Shown piece by piece: positions 1-5,597 of a DNA stretch of 20,697 bases. The stretch lies in the IMG/VR virus record IMGVR_UViG_3300025128_000437, positions 1 through 20,697 of that record; one strand, given 5' to 3'. A program made the position numbers and the translations under genes. Positions within the stretch are counted from its first letter, which is position 1, and each line of letters starts with the position of its first letter. The DNA comes from a virus. Under the pieces are notes generated by a model. The model did not search any database and was not told the origin of the DNA. It saw only the letters and a list, made by a program, of their open reading frames with translations.

Positions 1-3
1 CCC

Positions 4-237
4 TCAGTCATGGCAAAAGTTCCTGAACCATTTGCAGTTGTTATCTCCCTTGCACACTCGTTCATGCTTGGCTGTTTCCCAACACTCAGACTGCCAAGGT
101 GAGAAATACTTGGTAGTAAATCTGTCCACCCAATCCTGTCCGTCCACTGCCCACAGTCCTAGTATGGGCAGAGGTATCAACAGCAAGAACACTACAAAGA
201 ATGCCATGCCAAAGCCTTTGTTATGATATGCTTTCAT
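4..237 (-). CDS. Small membrane-anchored hypothetical protein, Cys-rich tail
   Basis: The 77-aa product has a basic, His-containing N-terminus and then one strongly hydrophobic stretch at about residues 11-30, most simply a membrane helix or uncleaved signal anchor. The remaining polar part has four cysteines at about residues 52, 62, 68 and 75, which could form disulfides if exported. GGAAAGGA lies about six bases before the ATG. The ATG directly follows the TAG stop of the upstream gene, so the two are probably translated together. I recognise no family. A signal-anchored envelope protein is an inference from hydrophobicity only. Confidence 0.7.
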   Translation of the reverse strand: MKAYHNKGFGMAFFVVFLLLIPLPILGLWAVDGQDWVDRFTTKYFSPWQSECWETAKHERVCKGDNNCKWFRNFCHD

Positions 238-456
238 CTATATTCCTTTCCTTATGTTTAAACCTTTTGGGTCATATTGATCTGCTATCTCTTCTGGTAG
301 ATGCCTACTGGCTGTAGGGTCATTGAAGAAATCGTTTAGGTACAGCAAGAATATCAGAAACAACATAGTATATCCAAAGTATTTTAGAAACTTATGGAAT
401 ATTATGTAGGCTTCCTGTGCTTGCTTCAACGCTTGTTCTTTTACATCATCACTCAT
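238..456 (-). CDS. Small single-helix membrane protein, hypothetical
   Basis: The 72-aa product begins with a charged helix (about residues 1-20). A hydrophobic segment follows at about residues 27-45 (YFGYTMLFLIFLLYLNDFF) and looks like one membrane span, then comes a polar C-terminal tail. AGGAG stands five bases before the ATG and supports this start. The gene abuts the next membrane-protein gene with no spacer, so this is a pair of adjacent small membrane proteins at the left edge. No function can be assigned from the sequence. Confidence 0.7.
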   Translation of the reverse strand: MSDDVKEQALKQAQEAYIIFHKFLKYFGYTMLFLIFLLYLNDFFNDPTASRHLPEEIADQYDPKGLNIRKGI

Positions 457-464
457 GCTATCTC

Positions 465-602
465 CTATCCTGTTTGTAATAATTTACCACAGACACCACA
501 CTCATAGCCATGATACCTGTGACCATCTTCGTAGAACTCATAGTATTCTGGAGTGCAGTCATTCTCCTCACAATAGTCATCATTCAATTGTTCTTCATCC
601 AT
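465..602 (-). CDS. 45-aa Cys-rich small protein, possible zinc knuckle
   Basis: I start this gene at the internal ATG giving MDEEQLNDDY. The open frame runs further upstream, but that extension covers the preceding gene and has an unrelated, Arg/Ser-rich look. The chosen start overlaps the stop of the upstream gene by eight bases (ATGGATGA). The acidic, Tyr-rich product has CEENDC near residue 11 and CGVC near residue 37, which could bind a metal. It may be a small zinc-binding regulator, but that is inference. A weak GGTGG ribosome site lies upstream. Confidence 0.6.
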   Translation of the reverse strand: MDEEQLNDDYCEENDCTPEYYEFYEDGHRYHGYECGVCGKLLQTG

Positions 603-783
603 ACTGCACCACCTGTCCTGTGTTCCACTTGTCTGCTTCTTTCTGTGCGTCCTCATGGGTGTCGAACAGCTTGATAGGACTCTTGTCATCCCACATAGCG
701 CCACACCCTTGCTTGACGTATTCCAAGCCGTCTGTTTCAAACGGCTCAAAGACTACTGCATACTGTATAAGTTTAGTTGTCAT
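595..783 (-). CDS. 62-aa hypothetical phage protein
   Basis: I use the second of two adjacent ATGs (MTTKLIQYAV), because AAAGGAGG lies six bases before it and only three before the first. The longer open frame extending to 855 lies inside the upstream gene and is unlikely. The product is soluble and compact, with the pattern LFDTHEDAQKEADKWN near its C-terminus, an amphipathic helix typical of small phage accessory proteins. It overlaps the stop of the preceding gene and the start of the following one, so it is part of a translationally coupled run. Function unknown. Confidence 0.65.
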   Translation of the reverse strand: MTTKLIQYAVVFEPFETDGLEYVKQGCGAMWDDKSPIKLFDTHEDAQKEADKWNTGQVVQYG

Positions 784-1036
784 CATCTTCCTCCTTTGGT
801 AAGTGTTCTTTAAGTTGATAGTCCCTATACCAACCACCTCTGCTAGGCTGTCCAAACTGTAGTAAGTCTGCTAGTTTGTACATAAGAGACTCTATCTCAC
901 AAACGTGTTCATAGTATATAGGCACTTTCTCTGCTGTATTACAGCTAAACTCCCTCAATATGTTAACGTACTTGAGTAGTTCTATTCTGTCTTTTGGACT
1001 CACTATAAAGTTTTTATTTCCTATGTCTATCTTCAT
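773..1036 (-). CDS. 87-aa hypothetical protein
   Basis: AAGGAG lies seven bases before the ATG, and the ATG overlaps the methyltransferase stop as ATGA, so it is probably translated from the same message. The product is mostly helical by composition, with two cysteines around residues 32 and 46 and an acidic tail (KEEDDDN). Its placement right after the methyltransferase could mean a functional link, but no motif shows it. I do not recognise the family. Confidence 0.7.
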   Translation of the reverse strand: MKIDIGNKNFIVSPKDRIELLKYVNILREFSCNTAEKVPIYYEHVCEIESLMYKLADLLQFGQPSRGGWYRDYQLKEHLPKEEDDDN

Positions 1037-2088
1037 GAATATACTCCTTCTAATATGTGCGAGATCACTGCACGAGTGAAGCCATTGCCGATCATCTTGT
1101 AGCGTTGGCTGTTTGATATGGGTCTTACCTCTCCAAGGTAGCCATGCTTGTGGTCAAACTCACCATACTGTGTCCACAGATCTGGTAGTGTCTGTAAGCG
1201 TTCACACTCTAAAGGTGTTAATGCTCTCCAATGTAGCTCGTCTGTCTCTACCTTGGGCATTCGCCATCCACCTTGCATAGTAGTCAGGGTAGGACTCTTG
1301 CCTTGCCTAGAGTACACACGCTTGATGATGTCGTAGCCTTTGAGGTCAGCTTCACCAACTTGCTTGCATCTATCCCAATGAGGATGACCTTTGTCATTGA
1401 AGACCACTTGCCTACGTGACTTCTCAAAGTACATCTTCATGCTACCACCTTTGAAGTAGTTGGCATCTACACAATAAGACTTATCCCTGTCGGTCATGCT
1501 GTCATCTTCTAGTATATCCTGTAGTACGATGCCCTGATCAGCCAACTCGTTGTGTGGTATGTTGGTTATGTAGACACGCTTCCTAGACTGAGCAGACACC
1601 TTGGCACTGTCATGTGTATACATCTCTGCCTGACGAATCTTGCTGACATTCTTGAGCCATTCGTGTTTGGCTTTGGACTCCACGTTCTCAAGCAAAAAGT
1701 AGTCAGGGTTCAAGCCGTGCAATGCGTCATACATAACCTGAGATAGATCACGACTGTCTGATGTGCCTTGCATCTTACCTGCCACGCTGTAGGGCTGACA
1801 AGGGAAACCTGCGATCAGAAGAAAGACATCTCTGCCCTTCAATGTATCCCAACCATTGGCATCGCCATGATGTATGGCATGAGGTATCTGGTATCTGGAC
1901 ACAGCACTAGCATACTTGTCTGTCTCAAATGTGTGGTACTCGTAGTCACCAGTCGGGGACACGTCAATCCCTGCGTCTAGGCATGAGAGGTAGGCACTAT
2001 CTGTGCCACCACACAGGCTGACTACAATCTTTTTCCCCGATGTCGGGATAATTGAAGTGTCGTTCCAATCGTGATCAAATGTCATCAT
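1033..2088 (-). CDS. C5-cytosine-specific DNA methyltransferase
   Basis: This 351-aa enzyme should transfer a methyl group from S-adenosylmethionine to carbon 5 of cytosine in DNA. In phages such enzymes usually protect against host restriction. Visible motifs in order are a divergent cofactor motif I (VVSLCGGTDSAYL, residues 22-34), the catalytic PCQ loop (GFPCQPYSVAGK, Cys97), ENV at 134-136 and QSRKR at 167-171. PTLTT follows at 266-270, inside the target-recognition side, then the C-terminal LTPLECERLQTLP and GNG (334-336). The layout resembles the short phage DNMT3-like class. Two ATGs are adjacent; AGGAG is four bases before the first and seven before the second, so the protein may start at the second. 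No endonuclease partner is seen next to it, so an orphan enzyme is likely. Target sequence is unknown. Confidence 0.93.
   Translation of the reverse strand: MMTFDHDWNDTSIIPTSGKKIVVSLCGGTDSAYLSCLDAGIDVSPTGDYEYHTFETDKYASAVSRYQIPHAIHHGDANGWDTLKGRDVFLLIAGFPCQPYSVAGKMQGTSDSRDLSQVMYDALHGLNPDYFLLENVESKAKHEWLKNVSKIRQAEMYTHDSAKVSAQSRKRVYITNIPHNELADQGIVLQDILEDDSMTDRDKSYCVDANYFKGGSMKMYFEKSRRQVVFNDKGHPHWDRCKQVGEADLKGYDIIKRVYSRQGKSPTLTTMQGGWRMPKVETDELHWRALTPLECERLQTLPDLWTQYGEFDHKHGYLGEVRPISNSQRYKMIGNGFTRAVISHILEGVYS
2036..2047 (-). repeat. Dispersed 12-bp element, inverted copy inside methyltransferase
   Basis: The only perfect copy in the opposite orientation (CCCGATGTCGGG on the plus strand). It lies within the first 20 codons of the methyltransferase gene and is read there as PTSG (residues 15-18). 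Its position near the start could allow autoregulation, which is inference. Confidence 0.8.
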
Positions 2089-2266
2089 AGTTCTCCTTAT
2101 TTATTTGTTTAAATGCTATCGCCCTTTTCTTGGCTCTGTTCTCTAGAACCTTAGATCTCTTGTCACCTATAACCTTAGGCTTCAAGACCCCCTGTGCCAC
2201 AGCTTCTGCGTGTAGCATATTACGTGGTCTTTTTCGCATTACCTTTTTGTAGATTATCTTTGCCAT
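2075..2266 (-). CDS. 63-aa basic hypothetical protein
   Basis: A short Lys/Arg-rich protein (MAKIIYKKVMRKRPRN at the start) with no cysteines and no hydrophobic span. Its net positive charge suggests contact with nucleic acid, which is inference only. AAGGA lies about nine bases before the ATG. Its end overlaps the methyltransferase start by 14 bases, and its own start overlaps the preceding gene by 47 bases, so all three are probably coupled. No family recognised. Confidence 0.6.
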   Translation of the reverse strand: MAKIIYKKVMRKRPRNMLHAEAVAQGVLKPKVIGDKRSKVLENRAKKRAIAFKQINKENYDDI

Positions 2267-2402
2267 GTTTTAAGTTCCTTTCGTAATAGTCATCAGTTAA
2301 TGCTTGTAAGCTCTTATCTTTCTCTGCCTTGAGCTTCGGGTCTGTTGTGTTCAACAGGATAGCCGTCAGCAATAGGTGTACGTTCTTGTCATGTATGTCC
2401 AT
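2220..2402 (-). CDS. 60-aa hypothetical protein
   Basis: I start at the ATG giving MDIHDKNVHL, with GAGGAG seven bases upstream. An upstream TTG in frame at 2417 would place the start inside the ribosome site and is unlikely. The product is helical and charged, with a short hydrophobic run (LLLTAILLN) that is too short for a sure membrane span, and a Lys/Asn-rich tail. It overlaps the next gene by 47 bases. Function unknown. Confidence 0.6.
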   Translation of the reverse strand: MDIHDKNVHLLLTAILLNTTDPKLKAEKDKSLQALTDDYYERNLKHGKDNLQKGNAKKTT

Positions 2403-2413
2403 ATATAATCTCC

Positions 2414-2656
2414 TCAATGGTAGGTCTGTACCATACCCTCTGGTTCGTAGACATAGCCTACGTCTGGTTCATCTTCAAGCTCGTACTCCTTGATAAAGTC
2501 AAACTCAACTATAGCTTCGGGGTAACACATCTTAGTCACACCTAGTGCATATTCAATCGCAGATGCTGTGCCATTAGCCACAAGTGGGTGAGAGCCACCG
2601 ACCCTCACCACACCTTGCTGACCATCTACGGATACAAAGATCTCGTAGTGCATCAT
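2414..2656 (-). CDS. 80-aa hypothetical protein
   Basis: The product begins MMHYEIFVSVDGQQG and has alternating beta-like and Gly-rich stretches, then an acidic C-terminal part (EYELEDEPDVGYVYEPEG). There is no membrane span. The start lies two bases after the stop of the upstream gene and the ribosome site (AGAAGG) lies inside that gene's end; either of two consecutive ATGs may be used. Family not recognised. Confidence 0.6.
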   Translation of the reverse strand: MMHYEIFVSVDGQQGVVRVGGSHPLVANGTASAIEYALGVTKMCYPEAIVEFDFIKEYELEDEPDVGYVYEPEGMVQTYH

Positions 2657-2658
2657 GG

Positions 2659-2973
2659 TTAGGCTACCTTCTTCTGGATGAGGAAGGACTTGATAGGCAC
2701 ATAGCTTGCCACTCTTCGCTTGCCCTTCCTATCATAGGCATGGAAGGAAGAGTAGGACTTGCCAAAGTTCAAGCGAACCAAAGGCTCACCTGACTTGCCA
2801 CCCTTACCCTTACGGATGAACCACCCAGTTTCTTGGATGTTGTCATCCCTGTAGATCACAGGCTTGTGACCCTGTAGCTTCAGCTTGATAGCCGTAGCGA
2901 TTATTTTTAAGAAGGTGAAACCACCTGATATTTTTGTGCCTTTTGGCAAGTTGTCAAAGTTAAATGTAAGCAT
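2659..2973 (-). CDS. 104-aa basic hypothetical protein
   Basis: AAGGAG lies eight bases before the ATG. The product is basic (many Lys, Gly and Arg), with GWFIRKGKGGKSGEP in the middle and a hydrophobic, beta-like end (VASYVPIKSFLIQ). It is the first gene after an untranslated gap of about 100 bases holding one 12-bp element and an AT-rich hairpin, so it may begin a transcription unit. The positive charge and Gly-rich middle suggest nucleic-acid contact, but no known fold is visible. Function unknown. Confidence 0.65.
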   Translation of the reverse strand: MLTFNFDNLPKGTKISGGFTFLKIIATAIKLKLQGHKPVIYRDDNIQETGWFIRKGKGGKSGEPLVRLNFGKSYSSFHAYDRKGKRRVASYVPIKSFLIQKKVA

Positions 2974-3002
2974 GGTAATGCTCCTTTCTGTGTTGTAGAA
3001 CT

Positions 3003-3014
3003 CCCGACATCGGG
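3003..3014 (+). repeat. Dispersed 12-bp element, copy 1 of the direct set
   Basis: Perfect CCCGACATCGGG (arms CCCGA and TCGGG around CA). It sits in the gap between the genes ending at 3076 and starting at 2973, 22 bases from an AT-rich hairpin. Probable protein-binding site. Confidence 0.85.
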
Positions 3015-3035
3015 AACTCTGTTGGTTTATGTAGT

Positions 3036-3083
3036 ACAGTTATATTATACTTTCATAAGTATTTCAAGTATAATATTAACTGT
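3036..3083. repeat. AT-rich hairpin A
   Basis: Left arm 3036-3052 (ACAGTTATATTATACTT) pairs with 3066-3083 (AAGTATAATATTAACTGT), with one unpaired base. The 13-base loop is TCATAAGTATTTC. It overlaps the stop codon of the gene to its right. No run of U follows the stem on either strand, so it is not a classic intrinsic terminator. On the minus strand TTGAAA and TATAAC are spaced by 17 bases within it, a possible promoter. Confidence 0.75.
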
Positions 3084-3495
3084 ATACTTTAACTGAAGGC
3101 TTTCCTTCAGCCGTAGTAGTCAGCCAGATCTGTCCGACCTGTCCGACAGGTTCACCTGTATCCTTGTAGACAAAGGTGTCGTTCTTGTAAGGGTTGTAAG
3201 TCACCTCACGTCCCTCGTCATGGTAGTGCTTGGGACTGATCCATGTAGACGGATACCACCCCTCTGCAAAGGCATGGACGTTCTTCTTGCCCTCTTCGAT
3301 GACACGCTTACGTCCCCCCTGTCTCACGTTGAACTTGGGTTCGATCATCACACTACCCTTATCATAAGTAGGCTCTATGTATACACCCTCTAGGAATACT
3401 TCAGGCTGTCGAGCTACGACCAAGCCTGTCTTCTTGTCTTGTATAGACCATTGCCCCTTATGTAAGTTCCAATATATTCTGACGTTCTTATCCAT
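3076..3495 (-). CDS. 139-aa conserved hypothetical phage protein
   Basis: I choose the ATG giving MDKNVRIYWNLHKGQW. It overlaps the previous stop as TAATG and has GAAAGG about eight bases upstream; the longer frame to 3579 lies inside the upstream gene. The pattern RIYWNLHKGQWSIQDK followed by GRKRVIEEGKKNVHAFAEG resembles a family I recall from phages and proteobacteria, without a known function. The second half, rich in Tyr, Gly and Thr, looks beta-stranded. It is coupled to the Cys-rich 247-aa gene. An AT-rich hairpin overlaps its stop codon. Confidence 0.75.
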   Translation of the reverse strand: MDKNVRIYWNLHKGQWSIQDKKTGLVVARQPEVFLEGVYIEPTYDKGSVMIEPKFNVRQGGRKRVIEEGKKNVHAFAEGWYPSTWISPKHYHDEGREVTYNPYKNDTFVYKDTGEPVGQVGQIWLTTTAEGKPSVKVYS

Positions 3496-4238
3496 TACGC
3501 TACCTTTCTGTAGTTGTTTTTGCCATTGCCATGAACAGGAATGAAGACAGACTTCGCCTGTATCTGATTGCCTGAACACAGCTTACACTTGTCACAGGTT
3601 GTACGCTTACCTGCTTCGTCTGATGCAGGACAGAGTATCTCCTTGCCTTGCACCATGTCATCGACAGAGTTGCCCACTCTGAAAGTCCTGTTGCCTAGCG
3701 ACCATTGATGCTTGGCTTGAGCCACGTTGTCCACAGAGATCATACACAGGTCAGGTCTAACGTCTGCACCTTTGACACCGAACTGATGTCCGTAGCCAGT
3801 ATGACCCTTTGCTTTGGACAGCACGTCATCCCATAGCCAAGACGGAACAGCCATCGGGTCACCATAAGAGCCAAGTCTGACAAGCTCATCTTCGAACCAG
3901 TCTGGTATCTGGTCAGCTTGTAGCTTGACATAAGCTCCTCTGTTGTATGCCTTGTATATGGACAGAAGCATCAGCAACATGACGTAGCACGTCCTGTCAT
4001 CTGCACCACCCGACTTCTTGTCAGGGTTAGCCTTACCTCTGTGGATACAGTCACCACAGACCGAATAGTCCTCACCAGTACGACTTGCTGTGATCGGGTC
4101 TATGTCCGATCTCATGATAAACGTCTGTACCATGCCACCAGTCTTGCGATTGCTTGTGTCCTTGATAGCGATCACAACTGTAGGTTTGCCATCAAGTCCA
4201 CTTGCACCTTCGAATAATATCACACCTTGTTTAGCCAT
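3495..4238 (-). CDS. Cys-rich conserved phage protein of unknown function
   Basis: This 247-aa protein has a conserved layout: KTGGMVQTFIMRSDIDP (about 32-48), then EDYSVCGDCIHRG with CxxC (about residues 61-64) and a further Cys near 84. GSYGDPMAVPSWLWDD, TGYGHQF and DLCMISVDN follow, and the C-terminal part has CPASDEAGKRTTCDKCKLC. The cysteines are paired in a way typical of zinc or iron-sulfur binding. I recall a similar phage family under the label DUF7227, but I could not check this. It overlaps both neighbours as TAATG, so it is in a coupled set with the 57-aa and 139-aa proteins. The family has no established reaction that I know of. Confidence 0.8.
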   Translation of the reverse strand: MAKQGVILFEGASGLDGKPTVVIAIKDTSNRKTGGMVQTFIMRSDIDPITASRTGEDYSVCGDCIHRGKANPDKKSGGADDRTCYVMLLMLLSIYKAYNRGAYVKLQADQIPDWFEDELVRLGSYGDPMAVPSWLWDDVLSKAKGHTGYGHQFGVKGADVRPDLCMISVDNVAQAKHQWSLGNRTFRVGNSVDDMVQGKEILCPASDEAGKRTTCDKCKLCSGNQIQAKSVFIPVHGNGKNNYRKVA

Positions 4239-4411
4239 TATATTCTCTCTACTTCTGTTAGTTTAAAGCACAGTCTGTTGTCCCATACACCTGCGACTTC
4301 GTCCCATGTCTGTGCATCTTCGTCAGCTATGACAACCTCTGTTGGATGCAACTCTACTATCTTGCCATAGATCTCCTGATCAATAACTTTTATTCTGTCC
4401 CCTACTTGCAT
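4238..4411 (-). CDS. 57-aa hypothetical protein, possible small beta-barrel
   Basis: Reading the minus strand from the ATG at 4411 gives an open frame of 57 codons beginning MQVGDRIKVIDQEIYGKIVE and ending with TAA overlapping the next ATG. AAGGAG lies seven bases upstream, and the stop of the preceding gene overlaps the ATG as TAATG. The VGDRIKV...YGKIVEL pattern recalls a small SH3-like barrel, but this is a guess from alternating residues. Its perfect fit between two genes, with the ribosome site, is the strongest evidence that it is real. Function unknown. Confidence 0.75.
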   Translation of the reverse strand: MQVGDRIKVIDQEIYGKIVELHPTEVVIADEDAQTWDEVAGVWDNRLCFKLTEVERI

Positions 4412-4548
4412 TATGCTACTCCTTTCTGCTTGAGCTTTTGCTTACGTGTTACCCTACGTTCCATGAGAACTAGGTTGTTTCTGCGTCTATCTTTTTTCCC
4501 GACATCGGGACTTTTTCTAAACTTCTCAAAGTTTCTATTGCTTTGCAT
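4411..4548 (-). CDS. 45-aa very basic small protein carrying the 12-bp element in frame
   Basis: The ATG at 4548 opens a 45-codon frame (MQSNRNFEKFRKSPDVGKKD at the start) rich in Arg and Lys. AGGAG lies eight bases upstream, within the end of the preceding gene, and the stop overlaps the next start as TAATG. Residues 14-17 (PDVG) are encoded by a perfect copy of the 12-bp element, as in the 206-aa gene further right. The charge suggests nucleic-acid or ribosome contact, but no family is recognised. Confidence 0.7.
   Translation of the reverse strand: MQSNRNFEKFRKSPDVGKKDRRRNNLVLMERRVTRKQKLKQKGVA
4498..4509 (+). repeat. Dispersed 12-bp element inside the 45-aa gene
   Basis: Perfect CCCGACATCGGG, read on the minus strand as Pro-Asp-Val-Gly in the 45-aa basic protein. 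T-rich on its left, followed by ACTTTTT on its right. Confidence 0.85.
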
Positions 4549-4553
4549 TTTCT

Positions 4554-4769
4554 TTACTCCTCTTCACCAAAGGCTTGTCCCCACTCTTCAGGCATATAGC
4601 CTGTCTTGAGGAACTCACGTTCATCTTCTGAAAGATAAGGCAAGCAGTCTTGGATAAGACCACGTCCTTCTTTCCACTTGATAAAATCAACCCAGTCAAA
4701 CAGCATGAACATACTGTTCACGTTACCTGTAAGTGGTGATTCCATTTCAATACAATGCATAGTTTTCAT
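4554..4769 (-). CDS. 71-aa conserved small phage protein
   Basis: The central and C-terminal part (GLIQDCLPYLSEDEREFLKTG, then MPEEWGQAF) matches a short acidic pattern I recall from many phage proteins of unknown function that end near a Pro-Glu-Glu-Trp motif. AGGAG lies seven bases before the ATG. The gene's end supplies the ribosome site of the next gene. It has no membrane span and one cysteine in the core. I know of no proven role for the family. Confidence 0.75.
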   Translation of the reverse strand: MKTMHCIEMESPLTGNVNSMFMLFDWVDFIKWKEGRGLIQDCLPYLSEDEREFLKTGYMPEEWGQAFGEEE

Positions 4770-4793
4770 AATTATTCTCCTAAGTTAGTTTCC

Positions 4794-4805
4794 CCCGACA
4801 TCGGG
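4794..4805 (+). repeat. Dispersed 12-bp element, first of a tandem pair
   Basis: Perfect CCCGACATCGGG in the 66-base gap between the genes at 4836-5216 and 4554-4769. A second, degenerate copy follows 16 bases on. Confidence 0.85.
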
Positions 4806-4809
4806 ACTT

Positions 4810-4821
4810 TCCGACATCGGG
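4810..4821 (+). repeat. Dispersed 12-bp element, degenerate tandem copy
   Basis: TCCGACATCGGG matches 11 of 12 bases and is followed by another G. It lies on the same face of the helix to within about half a turn of the copy at 4794 (16-base spacing). Confidence 0.7.
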
Positions 4822-4835
4822 GTGGTTGTGTTGTG

Positions 4836-5216
4836 TTAGCCTTCGTAAGATGTAGCTAGACCTCTAGCAACTTTCAAGGCTTTGCTCATGTAGTCTGCAC
4901 TTATGTCACAGACAAACAAGTCTTCAATTTTGAAACCTTCTTTCACACCATGCAGATGACCTGCATTTTTAGTCACAGCCATCGGGTAAACGTCAGCTAC
5001 CCCGACAACTTTTTCTGATGGTATCAAAAGGACATCGCCAGTTTTCAGATCGTCATCACATTGGGTCATGTCATAAGCATCAGATGTGCTTGAGAAAGTC
5101 CACACTCGGACATCATCCACAATGGACATTCCGTATTCTTGAAGTTCATTTTCAAAGCCACCACCGATTTCATCCCATGTGGTATTGACAAAGTTTTTTG
5201 TTACAGAGTTTTCCAA
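4836..5216 (-). CDS. 126-aa hypothetical protein with TTG start
   Basis: The start is TTG, with AAAGGA about seven bases upstream. It is supported by comparison with the 206-aa gene to the right: both have the leader AACTGAAAGGAAA and then a protein beginning MENS. The product has acidic and beta-like segments (KTGDVLLIPSEKVVGVADVY) and two cysteines, with no membrane span. It lies downstream, in transcription order, of an AT-rich hairpin and one 12-bp element. No family recognised. A TTG start with a strong ribosome site suggests moderate, controlled translation (inference). Confidence 0.7.
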   Translation of the reverse strand: MENSVTKNFVNTTWDEIGGGFENELQEYGMSIVDDVRVWTFSSTSDAYDMTQCDDDLKTGDVLLIPSEKVVGVADVYPMAVTKNAGHLHGVKEGFKIEDLFVCDISADYMSKALKVARGLATSYEG

Positions 5217-5237
5217 TTTATTTTCCTTTCAGTTTTC

Positions 5238-5249
5238 CCCGACATCGGG
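5238..5249 (+). repeat. Dispersed 12-bp element near hairpin B
   Basis: Perfect CCCGACATCGGG, flanked by TTTTC and AGTTT, placed between AT-rich hairpin B and the ribosome site of the 126-aa gene. Confidence 0.85.
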
Positions 5250-5260
5250 AGTTTCAGTTA

Positions 5261-5318
5261 ATCTATATATTATTTTAATACCCTTTCATAAGTATTCAAG
5301 GGTTTAAAATATATAGAT
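5261..5318. repeat. AT-rich hairpin B
   Basis: Outer stem 5261-5271 (ATCTATATATT) pairs perfectly with 5308-5318. The inner stem ACCCTT (5280-5285) pairs with AAGGGT (5298-5303). The loop is TCATAAGTATTC, almost the same as in hairpin A although the stem sequence is different. It sits just after the stop of the small membrane-protein gene. No U-tract follows the stem. Confidence 0.75.
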
Positions 5319-5321
5319 AGC

Positions 5322-5531
5322 TTAGTCTCTGGCATTGTAAGACACAAATGCAAAGTTGAAGCACCCTGCCAGTCCAAAGATACTGGCTATCACAAGACAA
5401 GCTATGTCAAGATTGTTGTAGCCAAGGTCAGCTATCTTGGTGCTTTCCATCATGCTGATGAATGTGTGGGCTATTCCAAAGTACGCTACACCTAGAAGTA
5501 GCATTGATAAGTTTGCGATAAATTTTAACAT
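5322..5531 (-). CDS. 69-aa two-span membrane protein, hypothetical
   Basis: Two hydrophobic stretches, about residues 5-27 (ANLSMLLLGVAYFGIAHTFI) and 42-63 (DIACLVIASIFGLAGCFNFA), are joined by a short polar loop, the pattern of a small two-helix inner-membrane protein. AAAGGA is eight bases before the ATG. It lies in the left arm with likely early genes, away from the lysis region, so a role in host takeover or exclusion is more likely than lysis, but nothing in the sequence proves it. No family recognised. Confidence 0.7.
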   Translation of the reverse strand: MLKFIANLSMLLLGVAYFGIAHTFISMMESTKIADLGYNNLDIACLVIASIFGLAGCFNFAFVSYNARD

Positions 5532-5570
5532 TGTGTAAATCCTTTCTAGAGTTGACCGATGCCAAGTTTC

Positions 5571-5582
5571 CCCGACATCGGG
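5571..5582 (+). repeat. Dispersed 12-bp element, intergenic
   Basis: Perfect CCCGACATCGGG with flanks AGTTTC and AGTTTT, in the 66-base gap between the 206-aa gene and the two-span membrane-protein gene. Confidence 0.85.
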
Positions 5583-5597
5583 AGTTTTGAGGTAGTG

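Noticed and set aside
455-802. Plus-strand open frame of 115 codons in the left arm
   Set aside because: His/Ser/Cys-rich with no ribosome site, on the opposite strand to three coupled genes; a shadow.
4999-5008. CCCGACAAC near 5001 as an element copy
   Set aside because: Only the first half matches and the TCGGG arm is absent.
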